Below are positions 1 to 7,152 of a stretch of 49,639 nucleotides of DNA, piece after piece; within the stretch, counting starts at the first letter, position 1, and the number at the start of each line of letters is the position of its first letter. The stretch spans positions 1-49,639 of the forward strand of contig JAIOYK010000038.1 in NCBI GenBank assembly GCA_021741145.1, written 5' to 3'. The translations under genes were made by a program, and so were the position numbers. The stretch comes from Rhodospirillum sp. Its GTDB lineage: Bacteria; Pseudomonadota; Alphaproteobacteria; Rhodospirillales; Rhodospirillaceae. Below the pieces are notes generated by a model, which saw nothing but the letters and a program-made list of their open reading frames with translations, searched no databases and was not told the origin of the DNA.

Positions 1-73
1 CCCCCTTGATCGCCTCAAGGGCCACCTTCGCCTTAAAGTCGGCTCCGTAACGCTTCCGTGTAACCTTGCCCAA
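1..73 (-). CDS. IS3-family transposase OrfA, N-terminal fragment
   Basis: The minus strand encodes about 24 residues from a TTG start at 71-73, preceded by an AGGAG ribosome site. They read GKVTRKRYGADFKAKVALEA and continue to the window edge. The basic N-terminus followed by FKAKVALEAIKG is the usual opening of IS3-family OrfA, a helix-turn-helix protein that binds the IS ends and is joined to OrfB by frameshifting in intact elements. The rest lies outside the window, so intactness cannot be judged. Confidence 0.8.
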   Translation of the reverse strand, partial: MGKVTRKRYGADFKAKVALEAIKG

Positions 74-110
74 TTTCCCTCTCCTTTTCAGGAATGGGAA
101 CAGCTTAACA
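1..110 (-). mobile_element. IS3-family insertion sequence, partial (cut by window edge)
   Basis: This is the 5' end of an insertion sequence, read on the minus strand and cut by the window start. The transposase OrfA N-terminus lies at 1-73. The element probably ends at about position 110, where the outward-facing end reads TGTTAAGCTGTTCCC on the minus strand and DUF2493-like coding sequence begins immediately outside. The end was placed from the TG start typical of IS3-family ends and from where host coding sequence resumes. The other end and the target duplication cannot be seen. Confidence 0.7.
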
Positions 111-111
111 C

Positions 112-240
112 CCTGTCCGAATTTCCGGGGCCACCTCTATCGTCTTCCCCGGCACCGGCATTCAGGACAATCTCGCCGACAAGGCGAAGAAGCTCGGCAT
201 CCCGCTGTTCGATTTTCGCCGGAAAGGAGGTGGCGCGTGA
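112..240 (+). pseudogene. DUF2493 domain protein, C-terminal remnant
   Basis: About 42 codons remain, ending at TGA 238-240. The readable part has SIVFPGTGIQDNLADKAKKL followed by GIP and a Gly/Arg-rich tail. This matches the C-terminus of DUF2493 (SLOG-like, nucleotide-binding fold) proteins common in the accessory region of this ICE type. The 5' part is missing and the IS3-family element abuts the break at about 110, so the IS probably cut the gene. No start codon or ribosome site is present. The family call rests on the VFPGTGIQxNLADKA signature. Confidence 0.6.
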
Positions 241-250
241 GCGCCGCCTC

Positions 251-871
251 TCACAGCATTTCAGGTCGGAACAGCGATCTACGGCTGATGATCTTGCCGG
301 ACACCACGAACACGCCGTCGCCGGTGTAGTGCAACGTCTCGGGATGCTTCGGCGACGCGGCGACATGCGCCTTCACCACCTCGAAGATGAAGAAATTATA
401 TTTCTCGACCAGCGCATCGTCGTGAAGGCGGCATTCTAAGCTGGCGATGAAGAAATTATATTTCTCGACCAGCGCATCGTCGTGAAGGCGGCATTCTAAG
501 CTGGCATGGCATTCGCCGATCAGCGGCGCATCCACCTTGGTCGCGTCTTCCGCCGTGAGATTGAATTTGGCGAACTTGTCGATTTCGGCTCCTGACGTGT
601 TGCCGATCCCGACCACGGTATCGGTCAGCGCCGTCGTCGGCAGGTTGATCACGCACTCCCGGCTCTCGCGGATCATGCGGTGACTGTGATTGCCGCCGGA
701 GATCATGAGGCCGACCAGAGACGGCGAGAATTCAAGGATCGTGTGCCAGCCGAGCGTCATGATGTTGGTCGCGCCCTGCCACTTCGACGACACCAGCACG
801 ATCGGGCCGGGCTCCAGATAACGCCGCACCTGGCTCACTGGGAAATCGCTTTTCTTGGGAAGCTTCGGCAC
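251..871 (-). CDS. Flavin reductase family protein with internal 20-residue duplication
   Basis: This 206-aa protein has the features of FMN-binding split-barrel flavin reductases: an N-terminal GPIVLVSSKWQGATNIMTLGW stretch, a central SHRMIRESRECVINLP segment and a C-terminal barrel. Such enzymes bind FMN and either supply reduced flavin to a monooxygenase or act as stand-alone oxidoreductases in the cytoplasm. The start is GTG at 871. Residues around 120-160 carry an exact tandem repeat of 20 residues (ASLECRLHDDALVEKYNFFI) encoded by 386-505; without it the protein would be 186 aa, the usual family length. The extra copy falls in a beta-rich region and may disturb folding. No partner monooxygenase is adjacent. 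Confidence 0.8.
   Translation of the reverse strand: MPKLPKKSDFPVSQVRRYLEPGPIVLVSSKWQGATNIMTLGWHTILEFSPSLVGLMISGGNHSHRMIRESRECVINLPTTALTDTVVGIGNTSGAEIDKFAKFNLTAEDATKVDAPLIGECHASLECRLHDDALVEKYNFFIASLECRLHDDALVEKYNFFIFEVVKAHVAASPKHPETLHYTGDGVFVVSGKIISRRSLFRPEML
386..505. repeat. Exact 60-bp tandem duplication inside the flavin reductase gene
   Basis: Positions 386-445 and 446-505 are identical, starting GATGAAGAAATTATATTTCT and ending CTAAGCTGGC. The unit is a multiple of three, so the reading frame survives and 20 residues are duplicated. Perfect identity argues for a very recent event or an assembly artefact. Confidence 0.95.
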
Positions 872-1192
872 TGGCGTCCTCGTCGGCTGTTGCGCTTAGC
901 ATGACCATACCCGCCCATGTCGGCAGCATGGCGACGATGCTTTGGCGCGAAAGCATTGAACGGGAGATCCCATCGTGGCCCCGGTCACGGCGGAAAACCA
1001 CCTCCCGCTTCCATTGCGCTGATCCTTGGTCCGGCCGCTGGCCTGACGCCATCAACCCGTAAAGGGTCGGACTACGCAAAGCGTGCCGCCGCTCCGGCTT
1101 TGCCTGCGCGGTGATTGCGGCCATCGGCCGGACACGTCGGGCGCCTGTCGCGCGGGAGATGGTCTCCCGCCTCCAAGACAGGAGCCGGTCAC
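872..1192. other. Intergenic region with a short hairpin, no gene seen
   Basis: No ORF here shows a plausible start or family resemblance. The only clear structure is an 8-bp-arm hairpin at 1152-1170 (GCGGGAGA, loop TGG, TCTCCCGC), about 22 bases before the next start codon, which could act as a leader hairpin. The stretch separates the minus-strand flavin reductase from the plus-strand ICE genes and should hold promoters for both, but no convincing -35/-10 pair stands out. Confidence 0.5.
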
Positions 1193-1360
1193 ATGTCCCT
1201 CAATCAAGCTCACGCCTTCGCCTTCAGCCTCGCCACCACCCTCATGGTCTCCATCGTCATCTTCCAGGCCGGCGACGGCACCATGGGCGTCATGCCCGCC
1301 GGCGAATATGACGGCGAACTCGCCGCCATCGTTCACGAGATCGATCCCTTCGCCCGCTGA
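1193..1360 (+). CDS. Small conserved-type hypothetical protein (55 aa)
   Basis: The ATG at 1193 follows a GGAG ribosome site 7 bases upstream. The 55-residue product has a hydrophobic N-terminal half (FAFSLATTLMVSIVIFQA) resembling a signal peptide or single membrane segment, followed by a short polar tail ending EIDPFAR. Small exported proteins with a ...MPAxEYDG...IDPF tail are familiar to me from this ICE type, but I cannot name a function. The next gene follows after 144 bases in the same direction, with an imperfect inverted repeat at about 1386-1411 in between. Confidence 0.55.
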   Translation: MSLNQAHAFAFSLATTLMVSIVIFQAGDGTMGVMPAGEYDGELAAIVHEIDPFAR

Positions 1361-1504
1361 CCGCGGGGAAGGCGACAGAACCGCAAGCGGAAGTCCTACG
1401 GGATTTCCGCTCCCGCCCTGCCTTCTCTTCGCCTATACTATCAACGCGCCGTGGTGGTGGTGGAGGCGCAACCGTCAGACCTTTATCTCACGGAGAACAC
1501 CACC

Positions 1505-1945
1505 ATGATCTTCATCGGCATCCTCTCCAGCATCGCGGCGATCGGCGTTCTCTGCTGGTTGCTGTTCACGCTGGCTGTCTTCGCGCTGCCGTTCTTCGCC
1601 GGCGTCAGCGTCGGGGCATGGGCCTATCAGACCGGCGCCGGCTGGCTCGGCGCAATCCTCGTCGGCCTTGTCGCTGCCGCACTCACACTCGGCCTGGGGC
1701 AGTTCCTGCTCGCCTTCATCCGACCGCTCTGGATACGGCTCGCGATCGCACTCGCCTTCGTCGCGCCCGCGGCGCTTGCCGGCTACCACGCGACGCATGG
1801 CATCGTGAAACACACCATGCCCTCCGACACCTGGCAGCTCATCTTCTCAGTTATCGGCGCAATCGCCGTTGGCGTCACGGCGCTGATCCGGGTGACAGCC
1901 ATGGCCACGCCCGGGCCAACTGGGCAGGCCATTGTGCGAACCTGA
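1505..1945 (+). CDS. Small polytopic membrane protein, function unknown
   Basis: The ATG at 1505 has CGGAGAA a few bases upstream and was preferred over the longer frame from 1451, which has no good ribosome site. The 146-aa product has about four hydrophobic segments (residues ~2-35, 45-65, 70-95 and 110-130) and is very rich in Ala, Gly, Leu and Ile, with no catalytic motif. It resembles the small inner-membrane proteins often found at the accessory end of trb-type ICEs. A role in the element is possible but unproven. Confidence 0.55.
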   Translation: MIFIGILSSIAAIGVLCWLLFTLAVFALPFFAGVSVGAWAYQTGAGWLGAILVGLVAAALTLGLGQFLLAFIRPLWIRLAIALAFVAPAALAGYHATHGIVKHTMPSDTWQLIFSVIGAIAVGVTALIRVTAMATPGPTGQAIVRT

Positions 1946-2521
1946 CATCGGTGCCGGCGGCGGCGGGATGGTCAATTGATGTCTTAGCGGTCGCGCCTTC
2001 CTCGTCGCCAGGCTCGTTTGCAATCGCGCTGACCGGATCGACGGTTAACCCAACTGACGCGCCATGCCATCGGTGACGGCGCCGGTGGCAATGCCGTGAC
2101 AGCGCGCAGACGGTGCGAGTGCCGGGAGGGGGCGATCTCGTGGGCGACGGGCAGGAATCGGCGGAACGTAGCCTCTGGCGGAGCTGGTTTGGCCCGCGGT
2201 GTCAGACGTCGCTACGGTCCATCGGTCGGTATGGTCGCCACGTTCTCCTGTGATGCGTCTCTGTCATGTCAACCGCTCCAAAACGGCCTCTTCAATGGGC
2301 TGATCTGGCCGAAGGTCGGCTGCGCCTCGATCGCCTATGCCGCAACAGCGGCGTCGAAACTTTCTTCCCCTGCCGGCTGCGCCGTCATTCCTCGCGAAGC
2401 AAGAAAGCTCCTCCTTTGCTGTCAGGCCCCCGCAGGGTGCGCCGTCAATCGCCTCCGGCCTCTCGATCGCCATCGAGGCCGCAATGGTGCGGACCCGGAA
2501 CAGAGTTCAAGGAGAACTACC
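1946..2521. other. Long intergenic region upstream of DUF736
   Basis: These 576 bases hold no ORF that looks real; the frame open from 2096 into DUF736 lacks family-like sequence before 2522 and is a GC-driven extension. The promoter for the DUF736 gene should be here. In related elements small genes such as DUF2958 or parB often sit nearby; I find no trace of them. Confidence 0.45.
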
Positions 2522-2848
2522 ATGGCGACCATCGGCACCTTCAAGAAGACCGGCAACAACGAGTTCACCGGCGAAATCGTCATCCTCAGCGTCCAGACCA
2601 AGAATGTCCGCATCGTCCCCGAGGCCCGCGCTACGGGTGAGAACGCCCCGAGCCACCGCGTCTTCGTGGGCCGCGCCGAGATCGGCGCCGCCTGGTCCAA
2701 GACCTCCAACGAAGGGCGCGCCTATCTGGGCCTGAAGCTCGACGATCCCAGCTTCAACGCCCCGATCTACGCTAACCTCTTCGACGACGAGGAAGGCGAG
2801 ACCCTCTCGCTCATCTGGTCCCGTCCCAACGGGCGCCGGGGCGACTGA
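2522..2848 (+). CDS. DUF736 domain protein (first full copy)
   Basis: The product is 108 aa and spans the whole DUF736 family: IGTFKKTGNNEFTGEI at the N-terminus, a central beta-rich part and the signature LGLKLDDPSFNAPIYANLFD near residue 85, ending LIWSRPNGRRGD. DUF736 proteins are small and cytoplasmic and are marker genes of alphaproteobacterial ICEs and plasmids; their biochemical role is unknown. The start is supported by AAGGAG before ATG 2522. A terminator follows directly at 2861-2884. A second full DUF736 gene lies at 12186 and a remnant of a third at 6906. Confidence 0.9.
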   Translation: MATIGTFKKTGNNEFTGEIVILSVQTKNVRIVPEARATGENAPSHRVFVGRAEIGAAWSKTSNEGRAYLGLKLDDPSFNAPIYANLFDDEEGETLSLIWSRPNGRRGD

Positions 2849-2860
2849 GGCGCCGCGCGA

Positions 2861-2884
2861 GGCCCCGGCCGGAAGGCCGGGGCC
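2861..2884 (+). terminator. Rho-independent-type hairpin after DUF736
   Basis: A perfect 10-bp stem (GGCCCCGGCC / GGCCGGGGCC) with a GGAA loop lies 12 bases after the DUF736 stop and is followed by TTGCTTT. It separates the core gene from the convergent LysR gene of the first cargo module. Confidence 0.75.
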
Positions 2885-2955
2885 TTGCTTTCCAAATCGA
2901 CCAAACGTCTGGGTTGCTGCGCAAATTCAGAGTGATCGAATGCTTAGGCGCCTGC

Positions 2956-3831
2956 TTATAAGGGGCCCGTCTCCACAAATTCAACGAATGCGCGTGCCTT
3001 GGCGCTTGCCAGGCGTCCCGTTGGAAAGACCGCCCATAGATCGACGGGGGGAAGTTCCCAGTCCTCCAGCACGCGGATGACGGCGCCGGTTTCCAGCTCC
3101 GGCGCAAACATCCAGTCGGAATTCACCGTCAGCCCCATGTCCGCGAGTACCGCCGCACGGATGCCTTCCGCCGCGCTAACCCGGACACGGCCACGAATCG
3201 CGACCGAGGCTTCGGTGCCATCCTTGCGAAACATCCAGCTGTTTTCGAGCTGGCTGTAGACAATCGCCTCATGCGCCGCGAGGTCTGCCGGCACGAATGG
3301 GGTTCCGGCCCGTTCGAGATAGGCGGGTGTCGCGATGACGGATCTCCGCCCCTGCGCCAGCCGCCTTGCCACCGCCGAGGAATCCGACAGTTGGCCCATT
3401 CGCAGCGCCACATCGATGCCTTCGGAGACGAGGTCGATGACGCGGTCATCAAGGACGATGTCAATTTCGAGGTCCGGATGTTGTGCCAGGAACGCCGGCA
3501 GCCGCGGCACGACCAGAAGCCTGGCAAAAGTGGTCGCCGCCGATACGCGCAGCCGACCGTTCAATCCGGCCCCCGCACCGCGCGCCTCCAGTTCCGCCTC
3601 GTCAGCCTCCTGGATGACCATCCTGGCGCGCTCGTAAAAGCGGACACCTGCATCCGTCGGCGTCAGGCCGTGGGTTGAGCGAACAAGTAACCGCACCTGC
3701 AGCCTGTCCTCCAGTTGAGCGATCGTTTTCGAGATCGCCGGCTGGCCGACACCGATATGCCGGGCTGCTCCCGAGAAGGAACCCGTTTCCACCACACGCA
3801 CGAAGGCAGTCATCGCCTGCAGTCTGTCCAT
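2956..3831 (-). CDS. LysR-family transcriptional regulator of cargo module 1
   Basis: The 291-aa product has the standard layout. An N-terminal winged helix-turn-helix (MDRLQAMTAFVRVVETGSF, then SGAARHIGVGQPAISKTIAQ) covers about residues 1-60, and a periplasmic-binding-like co-inducer domain covers about 90-290. The start at 3831 (AAGGAGA upstream) gives the canonical LysR N-terminus; the longer frame adds 50 unlikely residues. It is divergent from the GST gene across about 110 bases, the classic arrangement for a LysR regulator controlling its neighbour. It probably activates the GST / hydrolase / peroxiredoxin / SDR operon in response to a substrate or electrophile. Confidence 0.92.
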   Translation of the reverse strand: MDRLQAMTAFVRVVETGSFSGAARHIGVGQPAISKTIAQLEDRLQVRLLVRSTHGLTPTDAGVRFYERARMVIQEADEAELEARGAGAGLNGRLRVSAATTFARLLVVPRLPAFLAQHPDLEIDIVLDDRVIDLVSEGIDVALRMGQLSDSSAVARRLAQGRRSVIATPAYLERAGTPFVPADLAAHEAIVYSQLENSWMFRKDGTEASVAIRGRVRVSAAEGIRAAVLADMGLTVNSDWMFAPELETGAVIRVLEDWELPPVDLWAVFPTGRLASAKARAFVEFVETGPL

Positions 3832-3940
3832 GCCTATTCTCCTTGGGAATAAGCAATATCGCTTCAAGGCGCCTGCCGCAATATACCAGGAATGGTCATA
3901 ACTCCCTCCAACGACAGCAGACAGTCCGATGGAGACAGAG
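3832..3940. promoter_or_regulatory. Divergent LysR / GST promoter region
   Basis: This 109-bp interval lies between divergent starts and should hold both promoters and the LysR site. It is more AT-rich than its flanks (GGGAATAAGCAATATCGCTT at its LysR end). No single T-N11-A box can be chosen with confidence by eye. Confidence 0.5.
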
Positions 3941-4573
3941 ATGATCGAAGTCCACGCTTTCGCCACGCCCAACAGCGTCAAAGTACCAATCGCGCTGGAA
4001 GAGATGGGGCTCGCCTACGAACTGAAGCCCGTGAACGTCCGCAAGGGCGAGCAGAAGGACGAGGCTTTCATTGCTCTCAACCCGAACGGCAAGGTGCCGG
4101 TGCTGGTCGATGACGTGGACAGCGAGCGGTTCGTCCTGACGGAAAGCGCCGCCATCCTCGTCCATCTCGCAGAGAAGACCGGCAAGCTGCTACCGCAGAG
4201 CGGCGTTGCCCGTGCCCGTGTCTTCGAGCAGCTCTTCTTTCATGCGTCCGGCCTGAGTCCCGCTTTCGGCAATGCCGGCTTCTTCAAGCGGTCGTCACCG
4301 GAACGGCAGATGGTTGCCGAGGCCCGCTTCACCGGCGAGGCCGAGCGCATCCTCGGTCTTCTCGACACGAAGCTCGCCGATCAGGCCTTCGCTGCCGGTC
4401 ATGATTTCACAATCGCCGACATCGCCCATTTCGGCTGGCTGTGGCGCCGCCAGTTCCCCGGCCTAACGCTCGACGGCCACCCGAACCTTTCCCGCTGGTA
4501 CGACGAAGTGGCCGCGCGCCCTGCCGTCCAGCGCGCCACTGCCCGCGTCGAGGCTCTCGTGCCCGCCGCCTGA
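3941..4573 (+). CDS. Glutathione S-transferase family protein, nu-class-like
   Basis: This 210-aa cytosolic GST has a thioredoxin-like N-terminal domain (ATPNSVKVPIALEEMG at about residues 7-22, NPNGKVPVLVD near 48-58, then TESAAILVHLAEKTGKLLP) and an all-helical C-terminal domain. The Thr-Pro-Asn in the first loop and the NPNGKVPVL signature resemble YfcG/YghU nu-class enzymes, which act more as disulfide reductases than as classical transferases. ATG 3941 has GGAG 6 bases upstream; ATG 3929 in the same frame is a weaker alternative. It is the first gene of the module 1 operon, 44 bases before the crotonase-fold hydrolase. Confidence 0.88.
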   Translation: MIEVHAFATPNSVKVPIALEEMGLAYELKPVNVRKGEQKDEAFIALNPNGKVPVLVDDVDSERFVLTESAAILVHLAEKTGKLLPQSGVARARVFEQLFFHASGLSPAFGNAGFFKRSSPERQMVAEARFTGEAERILGLLDTKLADQAFAAGHDFTIADIAHFGWLWRRQFPGLTLDGHPNLSRWYDEVAARPAVQRATARVEALVPAA

Positions 4574-4617
4574 TCCTTCCCCAACACTCATCCACCCAGG
4601 ACAACAGGAGAACCATC

Positions 4618-5388
4618 ATGTCCAACTTTAACGCTTATAAGGAATCCTTCGCCAACGCCCGCCTGACCCGCTCGGAAAGCGGCGTATTGGAGGTGGCGCT
4701 GCACAGCGATGGCGGCAAGCTCGTCTTCGACGGACATACCCATCAGCAGTTCGTCGATGTCTTCCACCAGATCGGCTCCGACGCCGACAACCGCGTCGTC
4801 ATCCTCACCGGTTCGGGCGACGCCTTCATGGATGCAATCAGCCCCGAGGGCTTCGATTTCTTCTCGCCGCGCGGCTACGACAAGATCTTCCGCGAGGGCA
4901 AGAAAGTCCTCATGAACATCCTCGACATCGAGGTGCCGCTGATCGCCGCCCTGAACGGCCCGGTTCTGTTGCATTCCGAATATGCGCTGCTTGCAGACAT
5001 CGTGCTGGCAACGCCGGAGACCATCTTCCAGGACAAGCCGCATTTTGACTTCGGCATCGTGCCCGGCGACGGCGTGAACCTGCTCTGGCCGGAAGTGATC
5101 GGCAGCATTCGCGGTCGTTACTTCATTCTCACCCGGCAGATCCTCGACGCGCAGACGGCCAAGGACTGGGGCGTCGTCAACGAGATCGTGCCGGCCGACA
5201 AGTTGCTCGCCCGAGCCCATGAAATTGCCGAAGGTATCGCAGCATTGCCGCCGCTCACCAGCCGCTACACCCGCATCGCTCTGACCCAGAAGCTGCGCCG
5301 GATCGTCGACGAAGGTGCCGGTTACGGCCTCGCGCTCGAAGGCATCAGCGCCGCAGACGTCGCCCGTTCCATGGCCGCCAACGGCTGA
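4618..5388 (+). CDS. Crotonase-superfamily beta-diketone hydrolase, 6-oxocamphor hydrolase-like
   Basis: The 256-aa protein has the crotonase fold, but its active site matches 6-oxocamphor hydrolase rather than enoyl-CoA hydratase. His119, His142 and Asp151 lie at the spacing known for His122, His145 and Asp154 of that enzyme, a constant offset of three. The surrounding FQDKPHFDFGIVPGDG and GSIRGRYFILTRQILDAQTA also resemble it. That enzyme cleaves a C-C bond of a cyclic beta-diketone by a retro-Claisen reaction with water and needs no CoA. The start has AGGAG upstream. The gene sits between a GST and a peroxiredoxin gene under a LysR regulator. An ordinary enoyl-CoA hydratase is the alternative, but both usual crotonase glutamates are not evident. 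Confidence 0.8.
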   Translation: MSNFNAYKESFANARLTRSESGVLEVALHSDGGKLVFDGHTHQQFVDVFHQIGSDADNRVVILTGSGDAFMDAISPEGFDFFSPRGYDKIFREGKKVLMNILDIEVPLIAALNGPVLLHSEYALLADIVLATPETIFQDKPHFDFGIVPGDGVNLLWPEVIGSIRGRYFILTRQILDAQTAKDWGVVNEIVPADKLLARAHEIAEGIAALPPLTSRYTRIALTQKLRRIVDEGAGYGLALEGISAADVARSMAANG

Positions 5389-5434
5389 TCACGCCGCCTC
5401 GTTATCAACCATTCCCAATCAACGGAGAATGACT

Positions 5435-6109
5435 ATGACCCTGCAATCCAAACTCGACGCCTTCAAAGCCGATTTCGAGGCCAGCAAGCCGCCCTACAAT
5501 GTTCCCCAGTCCGTCATTGAGACGATGCGCCGAGCCACCGCGGAGCTGATCGCGTCGGGGGCGGCTCAGCGGGCGCTCAAGGCCGGCGACCGCCTGCCTG
5601 CCTTCACGCTCTCGGACCCCGACGGCAACGCGGTGTCATCCAACGACCTTCTGTCCAAAGGACCGCTGGTCATCAGCTTCTATCGCGGCGTCTGGTGCCC
5701 CTATTGCAATATGGAACTCCAGGCGCTGCAGGAAGCCCTGCCGCAATTCGAGGCACTGGGTGCGAAGCTCGTGGCGATCTCGCCGCAGAACCCCGTCAAC
5801 AGCCGCAAGTCCGTCCGGCAGAACAACCTGTCCTTCCCCATCCTGTCGGACCCGCACAATGACGTCGCCGCTGCATTCGGGCTGCGCTTCGAGATGCCGG
5901 ATTATCTCGTCGACCTCTACAAGTCGCTGAAGAACGATCTGCCGGCCTTCAACGACGATCCGAGCTGGACCCTGCCGATGCCCTCCCGCTACGTCGTCGG
6001 CCAGGACGGGACCATCCTCTACGCCGAGGTAAACCCGGACTACACCCGCCGTCCCGAGCCGGAAGACATGCTGCCCGCGCTGCGCCGCGCCGCCAGCCTC
6101 GCCGCCTGA
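5435..6109 (+). CDS. Peroxiredoxin-like AhpC/TSA family protein
   Basis: The 224-aa product has a thioredoxin fold with RGVWCPYC at about residues 87-94, a CxxC in the position of the peroxidatic cysteine, preceded by KGPLVISFY and followed by LQALQEALPQFEALGAKLV. This 'peroxiredoxin-like' subgroup is thought to reduce peroxides or act as a thiol oxidoreductase in the cytoplasm. An N-terminal helical extension of about 55 residues precedes the domain. ATG 5435 was chosen over ATG 5429 because it gives better spacing to CGGAG. Next to a GST gene it suggests protection against electrophilic or oxidising intermediates. Confidence 0.88.
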   Translation: MTLQSKLDAFKADFEASKPPYNVPQSVIETMRRATAELIASGAAQRALKAGDRLPAFTLSDPDGNAVSSNDLLSKGPLVISFYRGVWCPYCNMELQALQEALPQFEALGAKLVAISPQNPVNSRKSVRQNNLSFPILSDPHNDVAAAFGLRFEMPDYLVDLYKSLKNDLPAFNDDPSWTLPMPSRYVVGQDGTILYAEVNPDYTRRPEPEDMLPALRRAASLAA

Positions 6110-6126
6110 TCGAAACCCGTTCAACA

Positions 6127-6151
6127 GGCCCCGCCCAAAGGGAGCGGGGCC
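6127..6151 (+). promoter_or_regulatory. Intercistronic hairpin before the SDR gene
   Basis: GGCCCCGC and GCGGGGCC form a perfect 8-bp stem around a 9-base loop, 14 bases before the SDR start. There is no T-run, so it is more likely an attenuator or mRNA-stability hairpin that lowers expression of the last gene than a full terminator. Confidence 0.5.
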
Positions 6152-6164
6152 GAAGGATACTGCC

Positions 6165-6875
6165 ATGAAGAGAAGATTTCTGATCACCGGCGCCAGCAAG
6201 GGCATCGGCCTTGCCCTGGCCAATCGCCTCGCAAGCCAGGGGCACGATATCGTCGGCATAGCGCGCAATAACGTTGATAGCTTTCCCGGAAAGCTCCATC
6301 TACTCGACCTGGCCGACGCTGGCGGAGGGGAACTTGCCGACATCGTCGAAAGGAGCGCGGTCGACGGTATCGTCAACAACGTTGGACTGGTGCGAGCTGA
6401 GCCGCTGGGAGCAATCGCGGTCTCGACCCTTGAAGAGGTCATGCGGGTCAACCTGCACCCTGCACTCATCACATCACAGGCCGCGTTGTCAGGCATGAGG
6501 TCCCGCGGCTGGGGCAGGATCGTCAACGTCTCAAGTCTGACAGTGCTCGGCAGCGTCGAACGCACCAGCTATGCCGCCGCCAAGGCCGCCCTCGTCAGTT
6601 TCGCGAGGAACTGGGCGCTCGAACTCGCTTCATCCGGCATCACGGTCAACGCCGTCTCGCCGGGGCCGACGGAGACCGAGCTGTTTCGGCAGAACAATCC
6701 GGTCGGCAGCGAGGGAGAGGCACGCTATCTTTCAGGTGTCCCAATGCGCCGGTTCGGCAGGCCGGAGGAGATCGCCGCGACGATTGCATTCCTGCTATCC
6801 GACGATGCGGCGTTCATCACCGGGCAGACGCTCCACGTCGATGGCGGGGCCTCGATTGGCAAGGCCGCGTTGTGA
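6165..6875 (+). CDS. Short-chain dehydrogenase/reductase (SDR)
   Basis: This 236-aa classical SDR has the cofactor motif TGASKGIG at residues 8-15, an NNVG in the place of NNAG, an active-site Ser in NVSSLTVLGS and the catalytic pair in SYAAAKAAL. The C-terminus carries PGPTETELF and ends with the GQTLHVDGG signature. Such enzymes interconvert alcohols and ketones with NAD(P). As the last gene of module 1 it could oxidise a hydroxyketone to the diketone cleaved by the upstream hydrolase; that link is inference. ICE core sequence resumes about 30 bases after its stop. Confidence 0.9.
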   Translation: MKRRFLITGASKGIGLALANRLASQGHDIVGIARNNVDSFPGKLHLLDLADAGGGELADIVERSAVDGIVNNVGLVRAEPLGAIAVSTLEEVMRVNLHPALITSQAALSGMRSRGWGRIVNVSSLTVLGSVERTSYAAAKAALVSFARNWALELASSGITVNAVSPGPTETELFRQNNPVGSEGEARYLSGVPMRRFGRPEEIAATIAFLLSDDAAFITGQTLHVDGGASIGKAAL

Positions 6876-6905
6876 AGCAACCGGCGACGGCCTTGGACAA
6901 CCTTC

Positions 6906-7020
6906 ATGGGCCTCAAACTGGACGATCCGAGCTTCAACGCCCCGATCTGCGCCAACCTGTTCGACGACGAGGAAAGTGACATCTTCTCGCTGATTTGGGG
7001 CCGGCTCGAAGGTCGGGCCC
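6906..7020 (+). pseudogene. DUF736 C-terminal remnant at the cargo module 1 boundary
   Basis: The reading MGLKLDDPSFNAPICANLFD followed by DEESDIFSLIWGR matches the last third of the complete DUF736 protein at 2522 (LGLKLDDPSFNAPIYANLFD), then diverges into unrelated sequence. The N-terminal two thirds are absent. At DNA level the two copies differ at many silent sites, so this is the stub of a distinct paralogue, not a fresh duplication. It marks where insertion of the LysR-GST-hydrolase cassette removed core sequence. Confidence 0.75.
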
Positions 7021-7108
7021 CTCGATTCTGCGGCGACCGAATCAGTTGCGGCCCAATTGACCGTAGAGAACCCAGACAGCCACTTCCGGCTGGAATATCT
7101 TGTCAAGA

Positions 7109-7125
7109 ACGACTATAATAGTCGT
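7109..7125 (+). promoter_or_regulatory. Operator-like inverted repeat overlapping a TATAAT box upstream of XRE gene
   Basis: ACGACTATAATAGTCGT is an inverted repeat with 8-bp arms around a central A. It contains TATAAT at 7114-7119, a perfect -10 hexamer 49 bases before the XRE start. A dimeric regulator binding here would occlude the promoter, which suggests autorepression. The -35 element is not obvious. Confidence 0.6.
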
Positions 7126-7152
7126 AGTCTTGGCGTACGCGTAGGTCCGTGT

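Noticed and set aside
386-505. Formatting artefact from a 60-base line
   Set aside because: The period equals the line width, but the copies begin in mid-line at 386 and 446 and the reading frame continues correctly, so it was kept as a real repeat with a request for read support.
2096-2521. N-terminal extension of the first DUF736 protein
   Set aside because: The 142 extra residues show no conserved sequence, and ATG 2522 has a good AAGGAG site and family length.
6906-7118. Separate 70-aa gene
   Set aside because: The sequence is only the C-terminal third of DUF736 followed by unrelated residues, with no ribosome site, so it is listed as a remnant.
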